A stretch of 64,000 bases of DNA from Streptomyces sp. CGMCC 4.7035 (GTDB lineage Bacteria > Actinomycetota > Actinomycetes > Streptomycetales > Streptomycetaceae), in assembly GCF_031583065.1 (NCBI RefSeq), contig NZ_CP134053.1:7233001-7297000 (forward strand), given 5' to 3'. Below the pieces are notes generated by a model, which worked only from the letters and a program-made list of their open reading frames with translations, did not search any database and was not told the origin of the DNA. A program made the translations under genes and the position numbers. Positions 1 to 8,389 of the stretch are shown here, in pieces (the stretch's first letter is position 1; each line of letters starts with the position of its first letter).

Positions 1-291
1 GATCTTGCCGTTGACCTTCTCGTCACTGAGGAGACGACTGTCCACGATGCTGGCGAGCCGCAGCGCCTCGGAGTCGACGCGCTCCTGGGCGCTGTTGCTG
101 ATCGTACGGGTCTCGACGATCACGAGGGAGACGCCGAAGACGGCGATCACCACGAGGACGACAGCGAGGGTGGACTGGATGAGACGACGACGCACGGAGG
201 CCTCCGGCGGGGGGACAGGTACGACGACCAGTGTGCCCCTGGTAGGCATGGCACCCGGTGCCGGGGCTGGGCGGGGGTGGGTTTCGCTCAC
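1..291 (-). CDS. Sensor histidine kinase, N-terminal part (truncated by window edge)
   Basis: Only the first ~97 residues lie in the window. They comprise a proline-rich cytoplasmic stretch, a basic segment (RRRL) and a strongly hydrophobic helix, followed by the start of an extracytoplasmic domain. That layout is usual for the N-terminus of a membrane sensor kinase. The gene follows an OmpR-family response regulator on the same strand, so a cognate pair is inferred. The kinase core itself is not visible. GTG at 291 gives the longest form; ATG at 249 in the same frame is an alternative, and neither has a well-spaced ribosome binding site. A palindromic repeat separates it from the regulator gene. 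Confidence 0.7.
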   Translation of the reverse strand, partial: MSETHPRPAPAPGAMPTRGTLVVVPVPPPEASVRRRLIQSTLAVVLVVIAVFGVSLVIVETRTISNSAQERVDSEALRLASIVDSRLLSDEKVNGKI

Positions 292-303
292 CGGCGCTTG
301 CCC

Positions 304-338
304 GGTACCTCCCCCAAGCTCTTCGAGCAGGGGGTACC
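304..338. repeat. Dispersed palindromic repeat, copy 1
   Basis: An interrupted palindrome with outer arms GGTACC, C5/G5 runs, and inner arms GCTC/GAGC around a TTC loop. The same CCCCCAAGCTC core recurs at 6304 (inside a gene) and in inverted orientation at 35381. It lies between the response regulator stop and the kinase start, so a hairpin would form in the intercistronic RNA. Confidence 0.8.
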
Positions 339-442
339 CCCGGCGCCCACCCGTACCGCCCTGGGGATCCTCAGGCCCTTGAGGCACTGGGGGAGGCAGA
401 CTGCCCTCAGCTACGCGCCTACGCGGCTACGGCAGCGAGCCG

Positions 443-1120
443 TCAGCTCTTCTCGAAGCGGAAGCCCACACCCCGTACCGTCGCGATGTACCGCGGATTC
501 GCCGCGTCGTCGCCCAGCTTCTTGCGCAGCCACGAGATGTGCATGTCCAGGGTCTTCGTGGACGACCACCACGTCGTGTCCCAGACCTCGCGCATCAGCT
601 GGTCGCGTGTGACGACCCGGCCCGCGTCCCGGACGAGGACCCGCAGCAGGTCGAACTCCTTGGCGGTGAGCTGGAGCTCCTCGTCGCCCATCCACGCGCG
701 GTGCGACTCGACGTCGATGCGCACCCCGTGCGTGGCGGGCGGCTGGGCGGGCTCGGTGGCGCCGCGCCGCAGCAGCGCCCGGACGCGGGCGAGCAGTTCG
801 GCGAGCCGGAAGGGCTTGGTGACGTAGTCGTCGGCGCCCGCGTCGAGGCCGACGACGGTGTCCACCTCGTCGGCACGCGCGGTCAGGATGAGGATCGGAA
901 CGGTGTGGCCGTCGGCACGCAGCCGGCGGGCCACCTCCAGGCCGTCCATGCCGGGCAGCCCGAGGTCCAGCACGACCAGGTCGACGCCGCCCTGCATTCC
1001 GGCGTCGAGCGCGGTGGGTCCGTCCTCGCGCACTTCGACCTCGTAACCCTCCCGGCGCAGGGCACGGGCCAGCGGCTCCGAGATGGACGCATCGTCCTCG
1101 GCGAGCAGTACACGGGTCAT
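443..1120 (-). CDS. OmpR/PhoB-family response regulator
   Basis: This 225-residue protein has a receiver domain (residues ~1-115) and a C-terminal winged-helix DNA-binding domain (~130-223). The acidic pair is Glu8-Asp9/Asp10, the predicted phosphoacceptor is Asp52 in LDLGLPG, and the conserved Lys is in TKPF (102). The C-terminus contains the family signature with WLRKKLG and TVRGVGFRF. It should act as a phosphorylation-dependent transcription factor for the membrane kinase encoded just downstream. ATG 1120 is chosen because the receiver fold begins there; the frame extends upstream but without domain content. It is divergent from the peptide transporter, which is a possible target. The stimulus is unknown. 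Confidence 0.93.
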   Translation of the reverse strand: MTRVLLAEDDASISEPLARALRREGYEVEVREDGPTALDAGMQGGVDLVVLDLGLPGMDGLEVARRLRADGHTVPILILTARADEVDTVVGLDAGADDYVTKPFRLAELLARVRALLRRGATEPAQPPATHGVRIDVESHRAWMGDEELQLTAKEFDLLRVLVRDAGRVVTRDQLMREVWDTTWWSSTKTLDMHISWLRKKLGDDAANPRYIATVRGVGFRFEKS

Positions 1121-1673
1121 GGGGTGATGGTAGTCCGCCCGCGAGGGGAGCAACGGTGTGATCGTGGGTGTGATCGCCGGACGCGATTTCTTACCTTGGG
1201 CTGTCATCATCCGGCGCCGCCGCCCTCCGTCGGGGCGCGGCCCCGCACCTGCGCCTGTGGGGTGCCATCCCGGTGAACACCTTCGAATAGGTGTCCACGG
1301 TTCCGAAATCACCTGTGATCCTGGTCTCAAGTCATTCCATATCCGGCACCCCCATGCCGTATGGTGAGTTGAACGCCTGTAGCACCATCGGGGACCTTTG
1401 GCGGTACTTCACGCTGAAGGTCTCTTTTGTGTGCGGGCCGGCTCGCGCCGGCCTTGAAAGGAACGACCTGTGGCCGGGCCTCTGAGCGCATCGACGCGCG
1501 TAGAGGCGTGGATCCCGGTGGTCGCCGTACACCGCTCCGCGACCGGAGCGGACACCCCGTGGGCGTGGGGTGGACGACCGATCCTGCCGGTGCCGGCCGC
1601 CCCATTGGGCGCGCATCCTCCCCAGGCTCTCGGGACCCCCACCGGAGCACGCCCCGACCAGCAAGGAACGACC
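1121..1673. other. Divergent intergenic region, no gene seen
   Basis: 553 bp between the divergent response regulator and the POT transporter. It holds an imperfect dyad at 1337-1364 and a perfect 7-bp hairpin GGCCGGC-TCGC-GCCGGCC at about 1434-1451. A GTG-started reading frame over the hairpin, ending near 1485, could be a short leader, but nothing supports its translation. The long leader suggests post-transcriptional control of the transporter. Confidence 0.5.
1337..1364. promoter_or_regulatory. Imperfect inverted repeat, candidate operator
   Basis: Arms CCATA..CGGCA and TGCCG-TATGG pair with a 2-nt bulge around a short C-rich centre. It lies in the divergent region between an OmpR-type regulator and the POT transporter, about 310 bp before the transporter start. 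OmpR-family proteins often prefer direct repeats, so the binder could be something else. Confidence 0.3.
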
Positions 1674-3170
1674 ATGGCGTCCAGCCTGACGAAGGACTCG
1701 GTCCGCCCGGGCACCCCCGGCTCCGAGAAGACCTTCTTCGGCCACCCCCGCGGACTGGCCACCCTCTTCATGACCGAGATGTGGGAGCGGTTCTCCTACT
1801 ACGGCATGAAGGCCCTCCTGCCGCTGTACCTGGTGGCACCGGGCGGCCTGCACCTGAGCGCGGCCACCGCGACCGCGATCTACTCGGTGTACGTGTCGCT
1901 CGTGTACCTGCTCGCCCTGCCGGGCGGCTGGTTCGCCGACCGCGTCCTCGGCCCCCGTAAGACGGTCGCCGTGGCGGGCCTCATCATCATGCTGGGCCAC
2001 CTCACCCTGGCCCTGCCGTCCTCCGGCACCTTCTTCGCCGGTCTCGGCCTGGTCGCGGTCGGCTCGGGTCTGCTGAAGGCCAACATCTCGACCATGGTCG
2101 GCCACCTCTACGACGGGCCGGACGACCCGCGCCGCGACGGTGGCTTCACCCTCTTCTACATCGGCATCAACCTGGGCGCCTTCGCCGCGCCGCTGGTCAT
2201 CGGCACCGTCGGTGAGAACGTCAACTGGCACCTGGGCTTCGCGCTCGCCGCGCTCGGCATGGCGCTCGGCCTCGGCCAGTACCTGCTCGGCGGCCGGCAC
2301 CTGAGCGCGCGTTCGCAGGAGATCCCGACGCCGCTGACCGCCGCGGAGAAGTCCGCGACGCTGCGCAAGGCGGGGCTGTGGGCCGCCGTCGCGATCGTCT
2401 TCTACGCGATCGTCGGCTTCTCCGGCCACTACACGCTGAACTGGCTGCTGGTCCCGATCACCATCGCCGGTCTGATCATTCCCGTCCTGGTCATCGCCCG
2501 GATCAAGCGGGACAAGGACCTGAACCGCGCCGAGCGGTCCCGGATGACCGCGTACATCTGGTTCTTCGTGGCCGCGGCCGTGTTCTGGATGATCTACGAC
2601 CAGGGCGGCTCGACCCTGTCGATCTTCGCCGACTCGTCGGCCGAGAACACGATCTTCGGCTGGGAGTTCCCGGTCTCCTGGTACCAGTCGGTCAACCCGG
2701 TCATGATCATGGCGCTGGCCCCGGTCTTCGCCTGGATGTGGCTGTCGCTGAACCGGCGCGGCAAGGAGCCGAGCACGGCGGTGAAGTTCGCGTCGGGTCT
2801 GATCCTGATCGGTGCGTCCTTCTTCCTGTTCCTCGCCCCGCTGGCGATCGCCGACGGCGGTCACAAGGCCGCGGCGATGTGGCTGGTCGCGATCTACTTC
2901 GTGCAGACCGTCGGTGAGCTGACGGTCTCCCCCGTCGGCCTCTCCGTCACCACGAAGATGGCGCCGGCGAAGTACGCCTCCCAGATGATGGGTGTCTGGT
3001 TCCTGGCCGTCACCGCCGGTGACGCCACGACCGGTCTGCTCTCCATCGCGGGCGTGGACCTCAACAAGACGGGCATCGTGGCCCTTCAGGCCGTGCTCGC
3101 CGTGGTCGCCGGTCTCGCGGTGTGGATGTACCGCAAGAAGGTCAAGGAGCTCATGGGCGACGTCCACTGA
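1674..3170 (+). CDS. POT/PTR-family proton-dependent peptide transporter
   Basis: This 498-residue protein imports di- and tripeptides with protons across the cytoplasmic membrane. The family signatures are visible: an N-terminal FMTEMWERFSYYGMKALL (the ExxER motif region) and the second PTR2 motif around FTLFYIGINLGAF. Hydrophobic segments account for the 12-14 helices typical of the major facilitator fold, and the length matches bacterial DtpT-type proteins (about 490-500). ATG 1674 has AAGGA 6-7 nt upstream. It is monocistronic, with a strong terminator immediately downstream and a 550-bp leader region upstream that faces a two-component system. Confidence 0.93.
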   Translation: MASSLTKDSVRPGTPGSEKTFFGHPRGLATLFMTEMWERFSYYGMKALLPLYLVAPGGLHLSAATATAIYSVYVSLVYLLALPGGWFADRVLGPRKTVAVAGLIIMLGHLTLALPSSGTFFAGLGLVAVGSGLLKANISTMVGHLYDGPDDPRRDGGFTLFYIGINLGAFAAPLVIGTVGENVNWHLGFALAALGMALGLGQYLLGGRHLSARSQEIPTPLTAAEKSATLRKAGLWAAVAIVFYAIVGFSGHYTLNWLLVPITIAGLIIPVLVIARIKRDKDLNRAERSRMTAYIWFFVAAAVFWMIYDQGGSTLSIFADSSAENTIFGWEFPVSWYQSVNPVMIMALAPVFAWMWLSLNRRGKEPSTAVKFASGLILIGASFFLFLAPLAIADGGHKAAAMWLVAIYFVQTVGELTVSPVGLSVTTKMAPAKYASQMMGVWFLAVTAGDATTGLLSIAGVDLNKTGIVALQAVLAVVAGLAVWMYRKKVKELMGDVH

Positions 3171-3186
3171 CGTACGTCCCGGCTGT

Positions 3187-3228
3187 CCGGAGGGCCGCCG
3201 TACCCGCGTGGGTACGGCGGCCCTCCGG
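3187..3228. terminator. Bidirectional terminator hairpin
   Basis: A perfect 19-bp stem (CCGGAGGGCCGCCGTACCC with its complement) and a 4-nt GCGT loop, between the convergent POT transporter and surface-protein operon. There is no T-tract on either side, as is common in Streptomyces. Confidence 0.85.
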
Positions 3229-3248
3229 CGTTTCGCGGCGAGGGAGCC

Positions 3249-4586
3249 TCAGCGGACGCGCCGGGGCATGAACGTGAACACCGCGCCGCCCAGCAGGATC
3301 GCCGTCCCGGCCACCAGGCCCAGCGCCTTCAGGGTGCCGTGGTCGTTCGCCCCCGTCTCGGCCAGGCCACCCGAGGTGCCACCGGACGTCGAGGATCCGC
3401 CGGACGCCCCGTCCGGCTGCTGCGACGTGTCCAGGGTCAGCGACACCGCCGTCTTCGTCGGCGTGCACGTCGTGGTCGTCCCCAGGGCCTTGATGGTCAG
3501 CACGCCCGGTGACAGCGTCGACTGCCCGCTCGCGCCCGGCTTGTAGGTGCCCTTCAGGTCCGGGATCTCCATCGGGTCGCCCGTCTTGATGGCCTTGGCG
3601 TTCGTGGGCCCCTCGACATGGACCGTGCCCTTGTCCGCGCCACCCAGCACGACCTCCATCGAGGGCTTCACCGAGTCCTTCGGGATGTCCGCGGGGCTGT
3701 TCATCACCGACTTCTTGAACTGCACGGTGAGGTCGAAGTTCCCGCCGTTCTTCCTGGCGTTGATCTGCACGGGCGAGGTGGCGTTCTTGTCGCCGATGGG
3801 CGTCTTGCACGCGTACGGGACCTGGACCTCCTTGCCGGTGAAGTCGGTCTGGCCACTGCCCGTGCCGTCGCTCGCGGAGGCCGAGGCGGACGCGCTCGCC
3901 GTATGGGACGGGGTCGCCGACTGCGAGGCCGAGGCAGAGCCCGTCGGTGTGGCCGAGGTACTCGACGTGCTCCCGCTCCCGGCCGTCACCTCGATCGTCG
4001 CCGCCTTCTGCACCGTCTCCTTCGGTGTGCACTTGGTGTCCGTGGACATGGCGTTGACGGTGTACGCGTCCGGCGTCAGCGTCACCTGACCCGGCGCCGT
4101 CAGCTTCAGCGTGCCCTTCATGTCGGACAGCACCATGTCGCCGCCCTTGGGGATCGCCGGGTTCTCGCGCGGGCCCTGCATGGCGATGTCCGCGGTCTGC
4201 GCGCCGGCCGCCTTGAGGATGCCGGACGGCTGCACCGAGTTGGCGGGCAGGTCGATGATGTCGGGGTTCTTCGACGCGGCTTGCACGAATTTCCACACGA
4301 CGTCGACCGTGTCGCCCACCTTCGCCGTGGCCGGCGCGGTGATCTCGACCTTCGTGGTGCCGTCGACGGGGTCGATGCCGGCGGGCGGCACGCAGTGCGT
4401 GGCGAACGACACCTCGGCCGCCTGCGCCGGGGCCGCGGCCACGCCGAGCAGGAGGCCCGCACCACCCAGCATCAGCGCCACTCCGGCCGCGCCCGCCCTC
4501 CGGCTCCTGCCCCCGGCCGTTCTCTCCCCCGTTCTCTCCCCCGTACTGTCGCCCCCTGCCGCAGAAACTCTCCGTTGCGTGCTCAC
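3249..4586 (-). CDS. Cell-wall-anchored surface protein with LAETG sorting signal
   Basis: 445 residues. An Arg-rich N-terminus and hydrophobic signal peptide end in AQAAE. Two related beta-rich domains follow, separated by a Ser/Ala/Thr-rich linker. The C-terminus has LAETG, a hydrophobic helix and a basic tail (MPRRVR). LAXTG is the sorting motif of class E sortases in Streptomyces, so covalent wall attachment is inferred. The second domain is clearly paralogous to the LPKTG protein at 6722-7405 (shared CKTPIGDK, GGADKGTV/GGADNGTV and LTIKALGTTTTCTPT). GTG 4586 follows GAAGGGA and overlaps the upstream stop as GTGA, implying translational coupling. It is the last gene of the operon. The ligand is unknown. 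Confidence 0.85.
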   Translation of the reverse strand: MSTQRRVSAAGGDSTGERTGERTAGGRSRRAGAAGVALMLGGAGLLLGVAAAPAQAAEVSFATHCVPPAGIDPVDGTTKVEITAPATAKVGDTVDVVWKFVQAASKNPDIIDLPANSVQPSGILKAAGAQTADIAMQGPRENPAIPKGGDMVLSDMKGTLKLTAPGQVTLTPDAYTVNAMSTDTKCTPKETVQKAATIEVTAGSGSTSSTSATPTGSASASQSATPSHTASASASASASDGTGSGQTDFTGKEVQVPYACKTPIGDKNATSPVQINARKNGGNFDLTVQFKKSVMNSPADIPKDSVKPSMEVVLGGADKGTVHVEGPTNAKAIKTGDPMEIPDLKGTYKPGASGQSTLSPGVLTIKALGTTTTCTPTKTAVSLTLDTSQQPDGASGGSSTSGGTSGGLAETGANDHGTLKALGLVAGTAILLGGAVFTFMPRRVR

Positions 4587-5683
4587 GTGTTTCCCTTCGT
4601 CGGGGTCGTCGGGTTGTTCTCGTGCGGTGCGGAGAGCCGACCGTTCACCGCGGTCCCCGGATCCGTGTCCGGGGTGAACCACGGCAGGGCCGAAGTGGTG
4701 GTGTTCTCGGGAGCGGGCGAGGAAGCGCCCGGCCTGGGGACGTGCTCGGCTGCTGGCCCAGGGATGCGCCGGGTGAGTGCGGACAGACGCGGACCGCGTC
4801 GGCGTATCGCCCGCTTCGCCGGCCCGCGCGGCCGCACCCGGTCCACGACGGCCATGCCGACGCGGAACACGGCGGCCGGTACGACCACGCAGACCAGGAG
4901 CCAGAAGAGGGTCACACCCCACGGACGGCCGACGCCCCACGGCTGTTCGGCGAGGACCTTCCCGCCGTACTCCAGCGAGACCGTGTAGTCGCCGTGGGCG
5001 CCCGCCGACAGTTCCACCGGCAGCTTGATCCGCGCCTTCTTGCCGGGCGCGATCGTGCCCCGCCACTGCTGCTCGTCCCACTGCGGGGCGAACACCCCGT
5101 GGGAGGTGCCGACGCGGAAGACCGGGTTCTTCACCGGCGACGAGCCGACGTTGCCGACGGTGAACACGAGCGTGCGGGACGGCGGCGCGCCGAACCAGGT
5201 CAGCAGCCCGCCGGAGCCGTCGAGCCGGGTGTCCGTCAGGATCGAGAGGCGCCCGGCGGCGGACTCGGCGGGCAGCGGCTCCACGGCGTGCCCGGCGACC
5301 TGGAAGATCGCGTCCGCGTCCGCCCTGGTCCCGGTGGCGGTCGCGACGTGCACCACACAGGGGCAGGGCACGGGCGGCTCGACCACCGGCAGCTTCCTGC
5401 CGAACTTTCCCCGCGCGTCGGTCGTGACGGCCCGACCGTCCGCGTTGGCGCAGGAGTTGGTGCCGCCGATCACGCCTCGCGACGGCACGGACTGCCCACA
5501 GATCAGGATCATCAGCAGTGTCTTCGGCTGCCAGCCGCTGCCGGTGACGGTGATCGAACCGCCCGCCCCGGCCTGGGACGCGGAGAGCTTGACGGTTGGT
5601 CCGCCGGCCCCCCAGGCGGGCGCCGCCAAGGGCACCAGGACGAGCGCGAGCACCGCCACGAGTGCCGAGATACGCCCCTTCAC
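4583..5683 (-). CDS. Secreted/membrane protein with neocarzinostatin-like N-terminal domain
   Basis: 366 residues with a signal peptide ending near AWGA. An N-terminal ~110-residue segment has two cysteine pairs; its spacing and motifs (VTGSGWQP, CANADG, VTTDARGKF) resemble the Ig-like apo-enediyne (neocarzinostatin) or IPT fold. A second beta-rich domain (~150-240) precedes one transmembrane helix (~255-275) and a basic, Pro-rich cytoplasmic tail. The fold assignment is by eye and tentative. GTG 5683 overlaps the stop of the upstream DUF916-like gene, and its own stop overlaps the LAETG gene, so all three are coupled. Likely a wall-facing structural or adhesion partner of the anchored proteins. 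Confidence 0.7.
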   Translation of the reverse strand: MKGRISALVAVLALVLVPLAAPAWGAGGPTVKLSASQAGAGGSITVTGSGWQPKTLLMILICGQSVPSRGVIGGTNSCANADGRAVTTDARGKFGRKLPVVEPPVPCPCVVHVATATGTRADADAIFQVAGHAVEPLPAESAAGRLSILTDTRLDGSGGLLTWFGAPPSRTLVFTVGNVGSSPVKNPVFRVGTSHGVFAPQWDEQQWRGTIAPGKKARIKLPVELSAGAHGDYTVSLEYGGKVLAEQPWGVGRPWGVTLFWLLVCVVVPAAVFRVGMAVVDRVRPRGPAKRAIRRRGPRLSALTRRIPGPAAEHVPRPGASSPAPENTTTSALPWFTPDTDPGTAVNGRLSAPHENNPTTPTKGNT

Positions 5684-6666
5684 ATCATCGCTCCCGTCAA
5701 CTCCGCTTCCCTACGCGGCCCGTCGTCCGTCGGCCCGTCCGGCGGGCGGTGCCTTCGGCGTCGTACGACCGCACCGGCGCCCACGGCCGCGAGCAGCCCG
5801 GCGACGGCGCCGCCCACGGCACCCCAGGGCACGAACCGCGCCGACGCGGACGCGGACGCGTGCGCCCCGCCCGCCGCCGTGACCGTGAGCCGCACGTCGA
5901 CCGCGTCGAGCGCCGGGTGGTCGGACCACGGCTCACTCAGCCGGACCCGGCGGCCCGGCAGCAGTTCCAGGGGCAGGGTGCGCGGCGGCCGGTCCAGAAC
6001 CCGGCCGAGGACTCCCTCGGCGCGCACCGCGAGCCTCGGCGTCAGCACGGTGGTGCCACGGTTGACCAGCTCGTAGGAGATCCGCCCGTCGCGCACCGCC
6101 ACGTGCTCCACGGTCAGCGCGGACAGCGCGGGGCCCGAGACGCGGAGTTGGACGCGTACGGCCGACGAGCGGCCGTCCGCGCTCGCCACGATCGCGCCCG
6201 GGTGGTCGCCGGGCGCGGCGCCCGTGGGCACCGCCACGGTGAACGGCACGTCGGCGCGGGTCCGGGCGGGCACCGTCACCGAGACCGCGCGCACCGCCAC
6301 ATTCCCCCAAGCTCTCGGCTTCGCTCGAGCAGGGGGGACCCCCATCCCACCCGTCGTGCGTGCGAAGCCGATCCACGCCCCGGTGTCCACCGGCTTCCGC
6401 CGCACCGTGAATCCGCCGTCGGCGGTGTTGTCCGCGTCGGCGCCGCTCAGCCGGACGGTCAGCGGCTTCCCGCCAGGGTTGAACACCGACAGCGCGTCCT
6501 GGAGGACCGTCCCGGGCTCGCCCTCCGCGTAGACGTACGGCCGCCCGCCCGCGCCGCCGGTCGCGGGCGCGACGGACCAGCCGCCGTCGGCGACGGCGGG
6601 GGACACGGCGGCCAGCAGACTCAGGGCGGCGAGGGGGAGACAGAGGACGTGGCGGGCGTACGGCAT
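5680..6666 (-). CDS. DUF916-like (WxL-interacting-type) membrane protein, carrying an in-frame repeat insertion
   Basis: 328 residues. A signal peptide is followed by a domain with GGRPYVYAEGEPGTVLQDAL and the pattern FNPGGKPLTVRLSGADADN, typical of the DUF916/WxL-interacting family. A second Ig-like region, a C-terminal transmembrane helix and a basic tail follow. That family binds peptidoglycan and partner surface proteins in Gram-positives, which fits the flanking sortase substrates. ATG 6666 has CAGGAG 7 nt upstream. Residues ~108-126 are encoded by a copy of the dispersed palindrome (6304-6343) read in frame, replacing what looks like a short link between beta strands. The stop overlaps the next start. 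Confidence 0.75.
   Translation of the reverse strand: MPYARHVLCLPLAALSLLAAVSPAVADGGWSVAPATGGAGGRPYVYAEGEPGTVLQDALSVFNPGGKPLTVRLSGADADNTADGGFTVRRKPVDTGAWIGFARTTGGMGVPPARAKPRAWGNVAVRAVSVTVPARTRADVPFTVAVPTGAAPGDHPGAIVASADGRSSAVRVQLRVSGPALSALTVEHVAVRDGRISYELVNRGTTVLTPRLAVRAEGVLGRVLDRPPRTLPLELLPGRRVRLSEPWSDHPALDAVDVRLTVTAAGGAHASASASARFVPWGAVGGAVAGLLAAVGAGAVVRRRRHRPPDGPTDDGPRREAELTGAMM
6304..6343. repeat. Dispersed palindromic repeat, copy 2, inside a coding gene
   Basis: CCCCCAAGCTC followed by a CGGCTTCG centre and CGAGCAGGGGGG, the same module as at 304 and 35381. Here it is inside the DUF916-like gene and encodes the low-complexity segment GVPPARAKPRAWGN without breaking the frame. Confidence 0.85.
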
Positions 6667-6721
6667 CGGCGGCTCCTGCTTGGCGTACGAGGGACCCGGG
6701 GGGCCTCAGCGGTCAGCGGCC

Positions 6722-7405
6722 TCAGCGGCGTACCGCCTGGTTGCGGCGTGTCAGCCACAGCACTCCGGCGGCGCCCGCGAGCAGGACCGTGCCGCCGAGC
6801 GTGCCCAGCGCGATCGCGGAGTCCTCGGGGCCGGTCTTCGGGAGTTGGCCGCCGGAGTCCGTGCCGCTCTGCGTGGAGCCGGAGCCGCCGCCGCCCGCCG
6901 CCGTGACGTCGAGGGTCAGCGACGGCCCGGGACTGTTGGTGGGCGTGCACGTGGTCGTCGTGCCGAGCGCCTTGATGGTCAGCACGCCCGGCGTGAAGGT
7001 GACCTTGCCGGTCTTCTTCGGGGTGTAGGTACCGCTCAAGTCGTTGATCTTGATCGGCGTGTTGGCGGGGATCGCCGCCTGGTTGGCCGGGCCCGTCACC
7101 GTGACGGTGCCGTTGTCGGCGCCGCCCAGTTTGATGGTGGCGCTCGGGTTCATCGCCCCCTTGCCCAGTTCGACCGGGCTGGACGAGACGCCCTTCTGCC
7201 AGGACATGGTGAGCTTGTAGCCGCTGCCGCTCTTGACGCCCTTGATGTCGATGGGCGAGACGGCGCTCTTGTCGCCGATCGGCGTCTTGCAGTGGTAGTT
7301 GACATTGACGATCTCGGCCTGGGCTGCGGGGGCGGCCATCAATACCGCCGAGCCGGCCAGGGCCACGGCGGACGTGAGCGCGGCGGTTCGCTTGTGGTAC
7401 GACAC
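6722..7405 (-). CDS. Cell-wall-anchored surface protein with LPKTG sorting signal
   Basis: 227 residues: a signal peptide ending AAQAE, one beta-rich domain, a Gly/Ser/Thr linker, then LPKTG, a hydrophobic helix and a basic tail (RRNQAVRR). This is a canonical sortase substrate. The domain is a paralogue of the second domain of the LAETG protein four genes on, so the operon encodes two versions of the same surface module. GTG 7405 is preceded by GAGGGG. It is first in the four-gene minus-strand operon, with 55 bp to the DUF916-like gene. No sortase gene lies in the window. Confidence 0.85.
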   Translation of the reverse strand: MSYHKRTAALTSAVALAGSAVLMAAPAAQAEIVNVNYHCKTPIGDKSAVSPIDIKGVKSGSGYKLTMSWQKGVSSSPVELGKGAMNPSATIKLGGADNGTVTVTGPANQAAIPANTPIKINDLSGTYTPKKTGKVTFTPGVLTIKALGTTTTCTPTNSPGPSLTLDVTAAGGGGSGSTQSGTDSGGQLPKTGPEDSAIALGTLGGTVLLAGAAGVLWLTRRNQAVRR

Positions 7406-7541
7406 GGTCCCCTCATTCCTGACGGCACATCAGATCGGGCCGTCAAGGTACGCCCGGGGACTTATGGAGGGAAGACACAGTGCACGCCGGATCTGTGGTG
7501 ATCCGGCGCGCAACAAGTGATGAACGAAGAAGGGTTCGAAC

Positions 7542-7571
7542 CGCGGTGCGCCGCCCGTTCGGGGCACCGCG
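7542..7571. terminator. Candidate terminator hairpin
   Basis: CGCGGTGC pairs with GCACCGCG across a 14-nt loop, just 3' of the PrsI-like stop on the minus strand and upstream of the surface operon. Confidence 0.5.
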
Positions 7572-7588
7572 CCGTGGGTGAGGCGGCG

Positions 7589-8131
7589 TCAGGCGGGGGC
7601 GCCGAGCTCCGCCCACACGGTCTTGCCCGCGACCCCGGGCGTGCGGACGACCCCCCAGTCCAGGCAGAGCCGCTGCACGATGAACATCCCGTGACCGCCG
7701 GGGCGCCCGGCGCGGTGCGGGGTGCGGGGTGCGGGCTGGCCCCCGCCCTTGTCGGAGACCTCGATGCGCAGCACCTTGGTGTCGCACGCGATCCACAGCT
7801 CGTCGGGACCCTCGGCGTGCAGACAGGCGTTGGTGACGAGTTCGGAGACGACGAGCAGGACGTCCTCGGCGGCGGCCCGGCGGTCGGCGGTGGCGGCGGG
7901 CAGCCAGCCCCACGCGTACAGCGCCTGGCGGGTGAAGTCGCGGGCGAGCGGGACGACACCGCTCTCACCCTCGAAGCTCAGCCTGCGGACCTGCCGGCCG
8001 GAGGAGGACGCTTCCTCCCCGGGCGAGCCGGGAGAAGCGCCCTCGTCGGACGCGCCCCGCGCGGCTGTTCCGGAAGCGCCGCTGGGCTCGGGGCCGCGGT
8101 CGCCCGGCGAGCAGGGCCGGGTGGTGCTCAT
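7589..8131 (-). CDS. prsI: RsbW-type anti-sigma factor / serine kinase (PrsI-like)
   Basis: 180 residues: a disordered Gly/Ser/Pro-rich N-terminus (1-45), then a GHKL ATPase domain. The N box ELVTNACLHA, the DKGGG G1 box and GGHGMFIVQRLC (G2/ATP lid) are present. Such proteins sequester a sigma-B-family factor and phosphorylate a STAS antagonist. The antagonist gene is 258 bp upstream on the same strand and the sigma gene is divergent beyond it, matching the PrsI-ArsI-SigI partner-switching locus of S. coelicolor as I recall it. The identification rests on order and domain content. ATG 8131 follows GGTGAGG. Confidence 0.8.
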   Translation of the reverse strand: MSTTRPCSPGDRGPEPSGASGTAARGASDEGASPGSPGEEASSSGRQVRRLSFEGESGVVPLARDFTRQALYAWGWLPAATADRRAAAEDVLLVVSELVTNACLHAEGPDELWIACDTKVLRIEVSDKGGGQPAPRTPHRAGRPGGHGMFIVQRLCLDWGVVRTPGVAGKTVWAELGAPA

Positions 8132-8389
8132 CAGCGCTTCACCTCACCGATTCACCAGTTCACGATGCAAGATTCAGTACGAAGATCGACGGTGTTTCCG
8201 TCGGTTGTTGCGCGTGCTGTTCGTATGGACCCTCTTCATTGCGGCTTTCGTCCCGGCTGCCGACATATTCAGCATGTCTCCTGCCCGACCGGTCCGCTGG
8301 AACACCCATGGATTCGACCGGAACCTGTGACGCGCGTAACTCGCTGGTCACCGAGGGGCATCCGGGGCGCGGGGGCCTTCAGGTCCGTC

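Noticed and set aside
304..338. CRISPR or IS end
   Set aside because: The dispersed palindrome is not regularly spaced, has no spacers and no transposase nearby. No CRISPR array or intact insertion sequence was seen in the window.
1332..3167. 611-codon minus-strand ORF
   Set aside because: Antisense of the POT transporter gene with shadow-frame composition.
7500..7575. tRNA-like GGTTCGAACC near 7530
   Set aside because: No acceptor stem or anticodon arm can be drawn on either strand; the sequence is better explained as a terminator hairpin.
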